Assembly: GCF_013822795.1 (NCBI RefSeq)
Contig: NZ_PNLB01000019.1
Span: 42,038-106,037 of the forward strand
Length of the DNA: 64,000 nucleotides
Origin: Phenylobacterium sp.
GTDB taxonomy: Bacteria > Pseudomonadota > Alphaproteobacteria > Caulobacterales > Caulobacteraceae
Direction: 5' to 3'
Shown here: positions 33,129-42,267 of the stretch, one piece after another
Layout of the letters: the number at the start of each line of letters is the position of its first letter
Position numbering within the stretch: position 1 is the first letter of the stretch
Program-made: the position numbers and the translations under genes
Notes under the pieces: generated by a model
What the model was told of the DNA's origin: nothing
What the model saw: the letters and a program-made list of their open reading frames with translations, nothing else
Databases searched by the model: none

Positions 33129-33221
33129 CCCCTCACCCTACCTCTCCCCTCAAGCGGGGAGAGGAGAAGGGAGGCCGACGCATTCCCTCTCCCCCGCGGG
33201 GGAGAGGGTTAGGGTGAGGGG
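33129..33221. repeat. cruciform-forming palindromic element
   Basis: Outer arms CCCCTCACCCTA (33129-33140) and TAGGGTGAGGGG (33210-33221) enclose two inner hairpins: CTCTCCCC/GGGGAGAG near 33142-33164 and CCCTCTCCCCC/GGGGGAGAGGG near 33184-33208. It lies in the 214-base gap between the start of the acyl-CoA synthetase and the stop of the upstream Lrp gene, so it is in a tandem, not convergent, position. Confidence 0.75.
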
Positions 33222-33264
33222 CTACACGCCATGCGCCATCGCAGCGTCGGCAGAAGAGCGTCCC

Positions 33265-33729
33265 CTACAGCGGCAGCGCCGTCGTGAACTTGATCTGCTC
33301 CATCGCGAAGGCCGAGCTCACGTCGTTCAGCGGCGCCGCGGCGATCAGGCGCTTGTAGAACCGGTCATAGGCGGCGATGTCCGAGACCACGACCTTCAGC
33401 AGGTAGTCCGTCTCCCCCGCCAGCCGGTAGATCTCCACCACCTCGGGCAGGGCCGAAGCGCCCTTGGCGAACTGGGCCAGCCAGGCCTCATCGTGGCGGT
33501 TGGTCTTCAGCGAGACGAACACCACCAGCCCCAGGTCCAGCTTCTCGCGGTTCAGCAGCGCCACCTTGCGGTCGATCACCCCCTCGTCGGTCAACCGCTT
33601 GACCCGCTTCCAGCAGGGCGTCTGCGACAGCCCCACGCGCTCGGCCAGCTCAGCCACCGGGATCGTAGCGTCCGCCTGCAGCTCACGCAGGATTCGCCGA
33701 TCCGTCGGGTCCAGGAGAACACCACCCAC
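33265..33729 (-). CDS. Lrp/AsnC family regulator (next to yeiH)
   Basis: 154 residues from a GTG at 33727-33729, which has GAGGGGG at a normal distance; longer readings would add 44 odd residues. The N-terminal winged helix-turn-helix is LDPTDRRILRELQADATIPVAELAERVGLSQTPCWKRVKRL, in parts, and the C-terminal RAM domain includes GETDYLLKVVVSD. It is divergent from the DUF6356-YeiH pair and probably regulates it. Its ligand would be an amino acid. Confidence 0.86.
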   Translation of the reverse strand: MGGVLLDPTDRRILRELQADATIPVAELAERVGLSQTPCWKRVKRLTDEGVIDRKVALLNREKLDLGLVVFVSLKTNRHDEAWLAQFAKGASALPEVVEIYRLAGETDYLLKVVVSDIAAYDRFYKRLIAAAPLNDVSSAFAMEQIKFTTALPL

Positions 33730-33844
33730 GACTTTCACCCCCTCGAAAGAACAATTTTCTCCACTTTGAACGAATGGCGACAATTTCGACAACGCCTTTC
33801 TCGCCGCCTGGAGCCAACCTTGGGCCTTGGCGCAGGAGAGTTTC

Positions 33845-34081
33845 ATGTTGGACGCGTTCAACCGGCATCCGAGTTCTGTCGGCGAGAGCTACGGCCAGCA
33901 CCTGGCCCAGGCCTCGGGCTTCGGCATGACCATGATCACTGCCGGCGTCGCCTGCCTGGTGCATGCGGTCTTCCCGTTCCTGTTCGAAAAGACCGCCAGC
34001 CTCTGCGTCCAGCGGCTGCACGCCCAGATGGCCGCCCGCGGTCGCCAAGAGGCTCCCGCCCACAAGGCGCTGCGGGCGTGA
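33845..34081 (+). CDS. DUF6356 family small membrane protein
   Basis: 78 residues after GGAGAG, starting MLDAFNRHPSSVGESYGQHL with a single long hydrophobic segment GMTMITAGVACLVHAVFPFLF. The HP..VGE.Y..H pattern followed by a membrane span matches DUF6356, common in alphaproteobacteria and of unknown function. Its stop overlaps the yeiH start as GTGA, so they are co-translated. It would sit in the inner membrane. Confidence 0.82.
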   Translation: MLDAFNRHPSSVGESYGQHLAQASGFGMTMITAGVACLVHAVFPFLFEKTASLCVQRLHAQMAARGRQEAPAHKALRA

Positions 34082-35076
34082 CCCATCTCCCGCTCGCCGC
34101 GGGACATGCGCGCCACCCGCTGGTCGGCGGCCTCGCGCTGGGACTGATCGCGCTCTGCGCCCTGATGCTGGGCCGCGCCAGCGGCTTCCCGGCTCCGGTC
34201 ATCGCCGCCGTGGCCGGCATGGGCCTCGGGCTCGCTGGCTGGTCGACCGCCCTCGGGCCCGCGCTCTGCTGGTGGGCTAAGCCCGGCCTGAAGACCGGCG
34301 TCGCCCTGCTGGGCGCCCAGATCGCCTTCGCCGAGCTCGCCGCCCTCGGCCTGCCCGTCGCGCTGGCCAGCGGCGGCGTGGTGATGGCCAGCCTCGGGGC
34401 CGGGACCGGCATCGGCCTGCTCGCCGGCCTGCCGCTGGTCGAGGCGCTGATCGCCGCCAGCGCCGTCTCGATCTGCGGCGCTTCGGCCGCCATGGCCGCC
34501 TCCAGCGCCCTGCCCGACAGCGACGCCAGCCGTCGCACCACCGCCCTCGTCGTCGTCGGCGTGAACCTGCTCTCGACCATCGCCATGGTCGCCTACCCGC
34601 TGATCGCCCGCCACTTCGGGTTCAGCGAGCGCCAGACCGGCGTCTTCCTCGGCCTCTCGATCCACGACGTCGCCCAGGTGGTCGCCGCCGGCCAGTCGGT
34701 CTCGCCGGGCGCCGAGGCCTCGGCCGCCCTCTCCAAGCTCTCGCGCATCCTGTGGCTGGGACCAGTGATCGTGGCCGTCGGCCTGTCTATGGGCATGCAG
34801 GCGCGTTCCCGCCGTTTCCCGGTCCCGCCGCTGTTCGTCTGGGCCTTCGCCGCCCTGATGGCCGCGCGCAGTTTCGGATTGATCCCAACCGCCCTGCTGC
34901 CTGCGCTGGCGCTCGCCTCGCAACTGCTGCTGCTCGGCGGCGTCGCCGCCATCAGCGCCCAGGTCGCCCCGCGCGACTTGCTGCGTATCGAGCACAAGTT
35001 GGCCTGGACGCTGGTCGCCGCCACTGGCGTCATCGCCCTGCTCGCCGCCGCAACCAGTCTGACGTTGGTGGGGTAG
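34078..35076 (+). CDS. YeiH family putative sulfate exporter (UPF0324)
   Basis: 332 residues from a GTG overlapping the DUF6356 stop. About ten membrane spans; LKTGVALLGAQIAFAEL, SICGASAAMAA and FLGLSIHDVAQVVAAG are signature segments of the YeiH/Psi family. The family has been described as sulfate or anion exporters, but this is not firmly proved. The Lrp gene is divergent from this operon. Confidence 0.9.
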   Translation: MTHLPLAAGHARHPLVGGLALGLIALCALMLGRASGFPAPVIAAVAGMGLGLAGWSTALGPALCWWAKPGLKTGVALLGAQIAFAELAALGLPVALASGGVVMASLGAGTGIGLLAGLPLVEALIAASAVSICGASAAMAASSALPDSDASRRTTALVVVGVNLLSTIAMVAYPLIARHFGFSERQTGVFLGLSIHDVAQVVAAGQSVSPGAEASAALSKLSRILWLGPVIVAVGLSMGMQARSRRFPVPPLFVWAFAALMAARSFGLIPTALLPALALASQLLLLGGVAAISAQVAPRDLLRIEHKLAWTLVAATGVIALLAAATSLTLVG

Positions 35077-35166
35077 CCTCTCCCGCCGGCGTTCCCGGAC
35101 GGGCGCTCCCCCGCGTCCGTCCGGGGCTCCACCTACGACCTGATGTCCCCCCAACAGGGGAGGATC
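35077..35166. repeat. palindromic convergent-gap element
   Basis: Between the stop of yeiH and the stop of astB. It contains CCCGGACGG / CCGTCCGGG arms and a CCCC/GGGG hairpin followed by GGGAGGATCT, the same 3' end as family A repeats. Likely a bidirectional terminator. Confidence 0.6.
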
Positions 35167-36441
35167 TCAAGCGATCGCCGCCTCCAGCGCGGCGTGCGCC
35201 TGTCGCGCCTGGGCCCACAGCTCGGGCTTCACCAGGTCCTCGGGGACGATCTTCTCGGGCCAGTGGGCGACGACCGCCTTGGCCAGGCTGGTCCAGCGCG
35301 CCTCGTCCAGGATGAAGCGCGGGTCGATGCCGGCCAGCCCGGGCCCGTCGACCGGAACCCGCAGCCGCAGGCACGCCGGTCCGCCGCCGTTGCGCATGCT
35401 CTCGCGCACGTCGACCACCACCGCCCGCGTGATGGGATTGTCCCCCGCCAGCACCGCCTCGACCGCCTTCCAGGCCGCAGCGTTGTCCTTGGCGTCCGAT
35501 GGCAGGATCAGCGCCATGCCGCCCTCCGGCAGGCTGACCAGCTGCGAATTGAAGAGGTACGACGACACCGCGTCCGCCAGACTAACCCCGAAGGTCTCGA
35601 CCACGTGCAGGTTCGGCAGCCGCTCGCGCAATTCGCGATACAGCCGCGCCGGATCGGCGAAGGCCTGCGGATGGGCCAGCAGCACGTTGGCGTTGGCGAC
35701 CGCCACCACGTCGTTGTGGAAGGCACCCGCCTGCACCGCGCCCTCGTTCTGTAGGGCGTAGAAGGTTCGCTCACCCGCCAGCCCGCCCAGCCGCGCGACC
35801 GCCTGGCTGGCGCGCTGGCTCTGGCGCTCGGGATACGCCCCGCCGCGGTTCGGCTCGCCGTGCACAAAGACGTTGAGGCCCGGCGCGCCGTGGCTGGCCG
35901 CCAGCCGCATGTGGTTGGCCGCACCCTCGTCGCCGAAGTGCCGCGCGCTGGGCAGCGGGCCGTGCACCGCAAAGCGGTCCTCGCTGGCGAACACCCGCTT
36001 CAGTAGCGCGAAGGTCTCGTCGCCCTCGAAACTCCGGTGCAGCATCCCGGCCAGGTTGGCGGTCACCAGGTGCACGCGCCCGTCGGCCGTGTCGGGGGCG
36101 GCCAGCACGGTCGCCGCATTGGCCCGCCACATGCTGGAGGCCGAGCATGCGGCCCGGAACAGCGCCAGATCCTGCTCGGCCGCTGCGGCCAGCACCTCGT
36201 CGTCCGAACCCGCGAACCCAAAGCCGCGCAGCGCCTGCGCCGCCGGCCGCAGCGGCGGCGGCAGGAAGCCCTGGGTCAGGCCGAGCTCCATCATCGTCCG
36301 CATCTTGGCCAGCCCCTGCAGGGCCGCAGCGCGCGGATACGAGACCTCGCCGAAGTTCCTTTGGCTGGCGACGTTGCCGACCGAGAGGCCCGCATAGTTG
36401 TGCGTCGGCCCGGGCAGTCCGTCGAAGTTGACCTCGATCAC
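35167..36441 (-). CDS. astB: N-succinylarginine dihydrolase
   Basis: 424 residues. The start [23 protein letters not shown] is diagnostic, followed by [24 protein letters not shown]. AstB converts N2-succinylarginine to N2-succinylornithine with release of two ammonia and CO2, in the second step of the arginine succinyltransferase pathway. The stop of astD overlaps this start (ATGA). The transaminase and succinylglutamate desuccinylase genes (astC, astE) are not in the window. Confidence 0.96.
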   Translation of the reverse strand: MIEVNFDGLPGPTHNYAGLSVGNVASQRNFGEVSYPRAAALQGLAKMRTMMELGLTQGFLPPPLRPAAQALRGFGFAGSDDEVLAAAAEQDLALFRAACSASSMWRANAATVLAAPDTADGRVHLVTANLAGMLHRSFEGDETFALLKRVFASEDRFAVHGPLPSARHFGDEGAANHMRLAASHGAPGLNVFVHGEPNRGGAYPERQSQRASQAVARLGGLAGERTFYALQNEGAVQAGAFHNDVVAVANANVLLAHPQAFADPARLYRELRERLPNLHVVETFGVSLADAVSSYLFNSQLVSLPEGGMALILPSDAKDNAAAWKAVEAVLAGDNPITRAVVVDVRESMRNGGGPACLRLRVPVDGPGLAGIDPRFILDEARWTSLAKAVVAHWPEKIVPEDLVKPELWAQARQAHAALEAAIA

Positions 36442-37847
36442 GCGGCCAACCCCGTGCCGATGCGGAAGTCCACCTTACCCGCCTCCATGCTCGCGACCGG
36501 ATAGGCGCAGTAGTCGGCGGCGTAATAGGCGCTGGGGCGATGATTTCCCGATAGGCCTGGCCCGCCGAACGGCGCGGTGGCCGCCGCCCCGGTGGTCGGC
36601 CGGTTCCAGTTGACGATCCCAGCCCGCGCCCGGCTCCAGAAGTCGCGATAGCGCGCCTCGTCGTCGCTGAGCAGTCCGGCCGCCAGACCGAACCGCGTGG
36701 CGTTGGCCGCCGCGATCGCGCCATCCCAATCGGCCGCCCGGATCACCTGCAGCAGCGGCCCGAAGTTCTCGACGTCAGGCGCCGCCACCCCGGTCACGTC
36801 GACCAGGCCTGGCGTCAGGAACGGCTTGCCGTCCTCGATGCGCCGCAGCTCGCGCACCACCTTCCCGCCCAGCCGCGCCTGCGCGGCCAGCAGGTGCTCG
36901 GCGCTGGCCATGTCGATCACCGGCCCCATGAACGGTTGCGGCTCGTCGAACGGCGCGCCGACCACGATGCGGTCGATCAGGGCGCTCAGCGCCTCGACCA
37001 CCCGCTCGCCCGCCGCACCCTGCGGCACGATCAGCCGCCGCGCGCATGAGCAGCGCTGCCCCGCCGACACATAGGCCGACTGCACGATCAGATGCGCGGC
37101 GCTCTGCGCATCGGCCACGTCCCAGACCACCAGCGGATTATTGCCGCCCAGTTCCAGGGCGACGATCTTCTGCGGCTGGTCGGCCAGCGCCATATGGATC
37201 GCCCGCCCGGCCGCGACGCCGCCGGTGAACAGCACTCCGTCGATCCCGTCATGGGCGACCAGCGCCTTGGCGGTCTCGGCAGCCCCGATCACCACCTGCA
37301 GCACCTCGTCAGGCACGCCGGCCTCACGCCACAGATGGGCCAGCAGCAGGCCGCTGGCGGGCGTCTTCTCACTCGGCTTGAACACCACCGCGTTGCCGGC
37401 GATCAGCGCCGGGGCGATATGGCCGTTGGGCAGGTGCATCGGAAAATTGAACGGCCCGATCACCGCCAGCACGCCATGCGGCCGGTGCGCCAGCCGCGCG
37501 GTCCCGCCGGCGATGTCGCTGCTCCGCTCGCCAGCCCGCTCGGCCTGCGCCTTGATCGAGACCTCGACCTTGCCGGCGACGGTGTCGGCCTCGGTCAGGG
37601 TCTCCCAGAACGGCTTGCCGGTCTCCCGGCTCAACAGTCGGGCGATCTCCTCGCGCCGCACCTTGGCCAGTTCGGCGAACCTGCGGGCCACCGCATGTCG
37701 CTCTTCCAGCGGGCGGCTCGACCAGGCCTCAAACCCGCGCCGAGCCCGAACCAGCAGAGCGTCCAGCTCGCCGGGCTGCGCCGCCGCGCCGCGCCACACC
37801 ACCTCGCCGGTGCAGGGGTCGGTGGAGACGATCTCAGAACTCGACAT
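36438..37847 (-). CDS. astD: N-succinylglutamate 5-semialdehyde dehydrogenase
   Basis: 469 residues of the aldehyde dehydrogenase superfamily. [24 protein letters not shown] and [12 protein letters not shown] are AstD-type; the active-site Glu is in [11 protein letters not shown] and the Cys in [11 protein letters not shown]. It oxidises N-succinylglutamate semialdehyde to N-succinylglutamate with NAD in the cytoplasm. Its start overlaps the end of astA by 14 bases, and it overlaps astB, so all three are translationally coupled. Confidence 0.94.
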   Translation of the reverse strand: MSSSEIVSTDPCTGEVVWRGAAAQPGELDALLVRARRGFEAWSSRPLEERHAVARRFAELAKVRREEIARLLSRETGKPFWETLTEADTVAGKVEVSIKAQAERAGERSSDIAGGTARLAHRPHGVLAVIGPFNFPMHLPNGHIAPALIAGNAVVFKPSEKTPASGLLLAHLWREAGVPDEVLQVVIGAAETAKALVAHDGIDGVLFTGGVAAGRAIHMALADQPQKIVALELGGNNPLVVWDVADAQSAAHLIVQSAYVSAGQRCSCARRLIVPQGAAGERVVEALSALIDRIVVGAPFDEPQPFMGPVIDMASAEHLLAAQARLGGKVVRELRRIEDGKPFLTPGLVDVTGVAAPDVENFGPLLQVIRAADWDGAIAAANATRFGLAAGLLSDDEARYRDFWSRARAGIVNWNRPTTGAAATAPFGGPGLSGNHRPSAYYAADYCAYPVASMEAGKVDFRIGTGLAA

Positions 37848-38859
37848 GACGGATGACGTCTCCTGCTTGCACCTTCAGAACGGCCGCCAGCTCGGGACTG
37901 ATCCGCAGCCCCTCGCCCGACGCCGCAATCCGCCCGCGCGAGGCCCGGAAGCCCTCGACCGCACCGGCGCAGGCCAGCACCTCGACCCCGTCGTCGCACG
38001 GCGCGATCTCGCGGATCGTCCCGACCCGGCTGTCGCGGACCGCCTTGAGGCTGTCGATGTCGGCGACCATGGTCGGACCGGCGTCGAAGATGTCGATGCA
38101 ACCTTCGAACCTGAACCCTTCCTCGGTCAGCAGCGCATGGGCTCGCGCCCCGTCCGGGTGGAACTGCCCGACCGACAGCGCCGCGTCGGTCGGCAGCAGG
38201 TTCAGGTACAGCGGATACTTCGGCCCCAGGTCGGCGATGACCTGCTTGCCGGCGCCGACGCTGATCCGGTCGGCCTCCTTGAACTCCAGGCCGTAGAACT
38301 TGCGGCCCACCGCTTCCCAGAACGGCGAGCGGCCGTCCGCGTCTTGATAGCCTCGCAGCTCGGACACCACCCGGTCGCCGAACCAGTCGCGATGCTCAGC
38401 CATGAACAGGTAGCGCGAGCGCGCCATCAGCCGGCCGCCGGCCAGTCCGCGCAGCCCTGGCCGCACGAACAACCCGCCGACCTCAGCCGACCCGTCATAG
38501 TCGTTCACCGGGGTCAGGATGGTGTTCTCCACCACCTTGCCCAGCGCCTGCGAGGTCTGCCGCAGACGTCCGATGCGATAGGAGTAGAACGGCCAGTCGC
38601 CGCCTACGCTCGGGAAAATACAGCCCGTGCCCACCACCTCGCCGCCCGCTTCCCCGCCAGCTTCCATGACCAGCAGGATCTGGCTGCCGGCCTTGCGGTT
38701 TCCAGCCAGCGCATCGGCGCTGGCGTTGAGCAAGCCCAGCAGGCGTTCGCGACAAGGCGGCAAATTGGTCATGCCCAGCCCGGCGCTCAGCGCCAGGGCA
38801 TGCAGGGACTCAAGGTCGGTGAGGGCGGCCGGGCGGATAACGACGCCGGTGCTAATCAT
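37834..38859 (-). CDS. astA: arginine N-succinyltransferase
   Basis: 341 residues after an excellent CGGAGGATG site. VVIRPAALTDLESLHALAL, GCIFPSVGGDWPFYSYRIGRL, GGLFVRPGLRGLAGGRLMARSRYLF and GFRFEGCIDIFDAGPT are characteristic AstA blocks. It transfers succinate from succinyl-CoA to the alpha-amino group of arginine, the first step of the pathway. First gene of the astADB operon and divergent from an Lrp-type gene, probably its regulator. Confidence 0.96.
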   Translation of the reverse strand: MISTGVVIRPAALTDLESLHALALSAGLGMTNLPPCRERLLGLLNASADALAGNRKAGSQILLVMEAGGEAGGEVVGTGCIFPSVGGDWPFYSYRIGRLRQTSQALGKVVENTILTPVNDYDGSAEVGGLFVRPGLRGLAGGRLMARSRYLFMAEHRDWFGDRVVSELRGYQDADGRSPFWEAVGRKFYGLEFKEADRISVGAGKQVIADLGPKYPLYLNLLPTDAALSVGQFHPDGARAHALLTEEGFRFEGCIDIFDAGPTMVADIDSLKAVRDSRVGTIREIAPCDDGVEVLACAGAVEGFRASRGRIAASGEGLRISPELAAVLKVQAGDVIRHVEF

Positions 38860-38930
38860 GGCATCCTCCGCAGAAATGATCGAAGCCTTAGACGCTTATT
38901 GTGCTAGGGATTCCTCGAAATGGGCGGCGG

Positions 38931-38943
38931 AAGACCAGGTCTT
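38931..38943. promoter_or_regulatory. palindrome in the ast / Lrp divergent gap
   Basis: AAGACCAGGTCTT is a perfect 13-base palindrome with an odd centre, 31 bases before the preferred TTG start of the Lrp gene and 72 bases before the astA start. Lrp-family operators often have this form. Position suggests control of both genes. Confidence 0.45.
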
Positions 38944-38973
38944 GCTCCGCAGATACTGCGGCGGGAACAGGCC

Positions 38974-39459
38974 TTGGACGGATATCCTTCGCTCGACCGG
39001 ATCGACCTCAAGATCCTGGCGAATCTGCAGGCCGACGGCCGCATCACCAACCAGGCCCTGGCCGACAAGGTCGCCCTCTCGCCCAGCGCCTGCCTGGCCC
39101 GCGTGCGCCGCCTGGAGGCCGAGAAGCTGATCCTCGGCTACCACGCCCGCCTCGACATCGAACGCATCCGCCCGACCGTCACGATCTATGGCGAGGTGAC
39201 GCTCAAGAGCCACCGCCCCGCCGACCTGCTGCACTTCGAAGCCGTGCTCTCCGAGATTCCCGAGGTGGTCGAGGCAGCCCAGGTCTCGGGCCCCTTCGAC
39301 TACCTGATCAAGGTCGTCTGTCCCGACGTTCGCGCCTGGGGCGAACTGGCCGACCGCCTGCTGCAGGAAGGCCTCGGCGTCGACAAGATCGCCTCCCACA
39401 TCCTGATGAAGGACGCCAAGCCCTTCACCGGCGCCCCGGTCAGCGCGGGTAAGCGCTGA
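38974..39459 (+). CDS. Lrp/AsnC family regulator of the ast operon
   Basis: 161 residues if the TTG at 38974 is the start; an ATG at 38920 gives 179 with a non-family leader and no ribosome site, and would put the 13-base palindrome in the coding region. The winged helix-turn-helix is LDRIDLKILANLQADGRITNQALADKVALSPSACLARVRRLE, in parts; the RAM domain includes GPFDYLIKVVCPD. Divergent from astADB. Likely an arginine- or succinylarginine-responsive activator or repressor, by inference. Confidence 0.85.
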   Translation: MDGYPSLDRIDLKILANLQADGRITNQALADKVALSPSACLARVRRLEAEKLILGYHARLDIERIRPTVTIYGEVTLKSHRPADLLHFEAVLSEIPEVVEAAQVSGPFDYLIKVVCPDVRAWGELADRLLQEGLGVDKIASHILMKDAKPFTGAPVSAGKR

Positions 39460-39491
39460 CCCCTACGCGCCAAGCCTGTAGTCTCCCGCCC

Positions 39492-40796
39492 ATGCCCTTC
39501 GACACCCACGACCTGCCGCTCTCAACCCATTCCGCCGAAGCGGCGGAGCGCTATCGCAACGGCGTGCGGTTGATCCTGGCCGCCTGGCCCGGCGCCGACG
39601 TCGAGCTCGACCTGGCGATCGCCGCCGATCCGGACTTCGCGCTCGCCCACGCCGCCCGCGCCCGCGTCCACGCGCTGAGCGCCCAGCCGCGCCAGGCGCA
39701 CGAGCGGGTCGCCGCGGCCCGCAGTCTCGCCGCGCGAAACGGGTCCGAGCGCGAGCAGAGCCACATCGAGGTCCTGCACCTCGCCTTCTCCGGTCGCTCG
39801 GCGGAAGCCTTGGACGCAGCCCTGGCCCACGCCGACCGCTGGCCGCGCGATGTCCTTGTGCTCGCCATGCCGCTCGGCGCCTTCGGCCTCTTCGCCTTCT
39901 CAGGGATGACCGATCACGACCAGGCCCGCGTCGACCTCTGCGCGCGCCACGCCGGTCACTTCGCCGCAGACGATTGGTGGTTTCAGACCAGCCACGGCTG
40001 GGCGTTGGCCGAGAACGGCGAGGTCGCCCGCGGCCGCGCCATGATCGAACGCGCCTTCGACCTGCACCGCGCCAACGCCAACACCGTCCACGCCCTGGCC
40101 CACGCCATGTTCGAGGGCGGCGCCGGCGGGGACGCCGAGGCCCTGATCACCGAGTGGCTGCCCACCTACGACCGCGCCGGCGTCCTGCACGGCCACCTCG
40201 CCTGGCACGCGGCCCTGGTCGCCCTGGAGCGCGGCGACGCCCCCACCGCGCTCGGCATCTATGAGAGCCAAGTCCGCCCCGGCGTCTCCCAGGGCCTGCC
40301 GATCAACATCGTCAGCGACGCGGCCTCATTCCTCTGGCGGCTCGACCTCTACGGCCACGGCGCGCCGCAGGCCGGCTGGGACCAGATCGCCCGCTACGCG
40401 CGCGAGGCCTATCCCCGCCCTGGCCACGCCTTCGTCGACACGCACCTCGCGCTCATCGAGGCGGCGACCGACGGCGGCAAGGCGCTGGATCGCCGCATCG
40501 CCAGCCTGGAGGCCGGTCAAGGCGGCGTCGCCCTGGCCGAAGTGGTCCCGGCCATCGGCCGCGCCGCCCGCGCCTTCGCTCAGGCCGACTACGACGCTTG
40601 CGTCCGCACGCTCGAACCCATGGCCGACGCCGTCGTGCGCATCGGCGGCAGCGGCGCACAGCGCGAAGTGATCGAGGACACCTTGCTGGTGGCGCTGATG
40701 CGGGCCGGCGCGACGGACAAGGCCCAGGCCCTGCTGGAACGCCGGCTGCACCGCCGTCCCTCCCCGCGCGACGCCGCCTGGCTGACCGCGCTCTAG
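39492..40796 (+). CDS. tetratricopeptide-repeat protein
   Basis: 434 residues without a signal peptide. Degenerate TPR helices recur: IAADPDFALAHAARARVHAL, AAHAMFEGG-like and HGHLAWHAALVALERGDAPTALGIYE. COG-type proteins of this length, with WWFQTSHGWALAENGE, are conserved in alphaproteobacteria with unknown function. It follows the Lrp gene by 32 bases but has a weak ribosome site, so co-transcription is possible but not certain. Confidence 0.8.
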   Translation: MPFDTHDLPLSTHSAEAAERYRNGVRLILAAWPGADVELDLAIAADPDFALAHAARARVHALSAQPRQAHERVAAARSLAARNGSEREQSHIEVLHLAFSGRSAEALDAALAHADRWPRDVLVLAMPLGAFGLFAFSGMTDHDQARVDLCARHAGHFAADDWWFQTSHGWALAENGEVARGRAMIERAFDLHRANANTVHALAHAMFEGGAGGDAEALITEWLPTYDRAGVLHGHLAWHAALVALERGDAPTALGIYESQVRPGVSQGLPINIVSDAASFLWRLDLYGHGAPQAGWDQIARYAREAYPRPGHAFVDTHLALIEAATDGGKALDRRIASLEAGQGGVALAEVVPAIGRAARAFAQADYDACVRTLEPMADAVVRIGGSGAQREVIEDTLLVALMRAGATDKAQALLERRLHRRPSPRDAAWLTAL

Positions 40797-40810
40797 GCGT
40801 CGACCATCGC

Positions 40811-41254
40811 ATGGATGTTGTTCAGCACTGGCGCAAGTACGCCCTCGTCGCGCTTGGCCTCGCGCCCCTGGGCTGCGCAACCACGAGCCAACTTGTTCCG
40901 CTCGGCTACACCTTCCACGATGAGCCCGCGCAGAAGCGGATCGAAATTCGCTACCGCAACACCACGCCACGGGGCCTATGCCTACTGCCGGAGCATTGGC
41001 CCAATAAAGGCGGCAAGATCGACCAAGACGGAGATGCCGCCTTCCTGATCGTCGAGGGGCGCAGGTTTCCCCTCCAAGCGTTCAACACCGGCTACTGCCC
41101 TCAAGGCTGTGCGACGTACGTGGCCCCTGGACAGGAGATTGGGGGCTTTCTCTCATATCGCGATTTTGGCCTGCCGGCGGAGTTGGAAGGCGCCCAGAAA
41201 ACGCTCGAGTTCACCGCCCGCGGCTTCTACTGCCCTCCTCGGAATGGCCGCTGA
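40811..41254 (+). CDS. small exported protein, possible lipoprotein
   Basis: 147 residues from the ATG at 40811. N-terminus RKYALVALGLAPLGCATTS is a signal peptide with a poor lipobox (PLGC). The mature part has four cysteines in CLLPEH, GYCPQGCATY and GFYCPPR, and a beta-rich look, so disulphide bonds are likely. No family recognised. It lies 14 bases downstream of the TPR gene. Another frame starting at 40815 is open but is a shadow. Confidence 0.6.
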   Translation: MDVVQHWRKYALVALGLAPLGCATTSQLVPLGYTFHDEPAQKRIEIRYRNTTPRGLCLLPEHWPNKGGKIDQDGDAAFLIVEGRRFPLQAFNTGYCPQGCATYVAPGQEIGGFLSYRDFGLPAELEGAQKTLEFTARGFYCPPRNGR

Positions 41255-41317
41255 GCCCGATTGACCCGTCGCCGCCCCCCGCTCCACTGTGATCAGAGAC
41301 TTGTTCGGAGGCGACCT

Positions 41318-41722
41318 GTGCTGACTGGATCATGCCTATGCGGCCGGCTGGCCTACGAGGCCGACGCTGAAATCGACGGCGTCATCCACTGCCATTGCGA
41401 GACCTGCCGCAAGGCCCATGGCGCGGCCTTCTCCAGCCTGGCTGCGGTTCCGCGCGAGCGGTTCCGATGGATCAGCGGCGAGGAAGTCCGCAAGTCCTTC
41501 GAGTCCTCGCCCGGCAAGCTGCGGCACTTCTGCTCGGAGTGCGGGTCCCAGCTTGTGGCCGAACGCACGGGCGCGCCGAACATCATGCTCCGGCTGGGCG
41601 GCCTCGACACTCCGATCCAGGCCAAGCGCCAGTGGCACATTTGGCGCTCGGACGGCGCCAGCTGGTATGATCCCAGCGTCGTGCTCCCAGAGCTCCCGGA
41701 AGGCTTTGTCGCGGCAAAATAG
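41318..41722 (+). CDS. GFA-domain zinc protein
   Basis: 134 residues from a GTG with a perfect GGAGG eight bases before. The zinc ligands are SCLCG, CHCETC and CSECG, the pattern of the glutathione-dependent formaldehyde-activating (GFA/CENP-V) fold. Despite the family name, most members have no proven formaldehyde activity. A reading from 41261 adds an unlikely arginine-rich leader. Stand-alone gene; its stop is six bases from the convergent CYTH gene. Confidence 0.85.
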   Translation: MLTGSCLCGRLAYEADAEIDGVIHCHCETCRKAHGAAFSSLAAVPRERFRWISGEEVRKSFESSPGKLRHFCSECGSQLVAERTGAPNIMLRLGGLDTPIQAKRQWHIWRSDGASWYDPSVVLPELPEGFVAAK

Positions 41723-41728
41723 CGCCCG

Positions 41729-42244
41729 CTAGTCAGCCTCAAGCCGCCGCCGCAAATCCTCCGCCGTGGTCGACGCAAGCGCTCCACCCCTGAAAAACGG
41801 GTCCGCGGTGACTTCGCGCGCGACCCAGTCCGGGAGGCCGATCCTTTCGGCGTCGTCGAGGGTCTCGGCTTCCACTTCGCTCAGGATCAGTCCCGACAAC
41901 GCGCCGTCGAACACGTCGACGCTGAAGGTCCAGGCCGCCCACGGCACGCTGTAGCGGCGCTTGCGCACCACAGCGCCCGGAAGAGCCGCCAGCACGGCGT
42001 GTTCCTGCGCCGTGAGATAGAGGTTGGTGATCGGCCCGCCCCACGCCTGCTCGGACGGGTACTTCTTGCACAGCTTGAACTCGGGACTGCGGCCGTCCGC
42101 ATGCGTGATCGCCCGCAGGCGCATTCGCGTGCCTGACAGATAGATGTCCTCGATCACTCGCATCCGCGCGGCCGAAAGGTCGGGAGGGTCGAAGACCAGG
42201 AACCTCCGCTCGATCTCCATGGCCGCATACTTTGGAATCTGCAT
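41729..42244 (-). CDS. CYTH-domain (triphosphate tunnel) protein
   Basis: 171 residues. MEIERRFLV near the start is the CYTH signature ExExK with Arg in the last place, followed by IYLSGTRMRLRA and the acidic SEVEAET strand. The fold binds triphosphorylated substrates and divalent metal in a beta tunnel; activities include thiamine- or inorganic triphosphatase. An internal ATG at 42220 (eight residues later) is an alternative start that begins right at the signature. Confidence 0.83.
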   Translation of the reverse strand: MQIPKYAAMEIERRFLVFDPPDLSAARMRVIEDIYLSGTRMRLRAITHADGRSPEFKLCKKYPSEQAWGGPITNLYLTAQEHAVLAALPGAVVRKRRYSVPWAAWTFSVDVFDGALSGLILSEVEAETLDDAERIGLPDWVAREVTADPFFRGGALASTTAEDLRRRLEAD

Positions 42245-42267
42245 CGCCGACGCCCCCGTTCGATCAG

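Noticed and set aside
33214..34077. Long plus-strand frame leading into YeiH (620 residues)
   Set aside because: Its first part is antisense to the Lrp gene and overlaps DUF6356; the GTG at 34078 with GTGA coupling is the real start.
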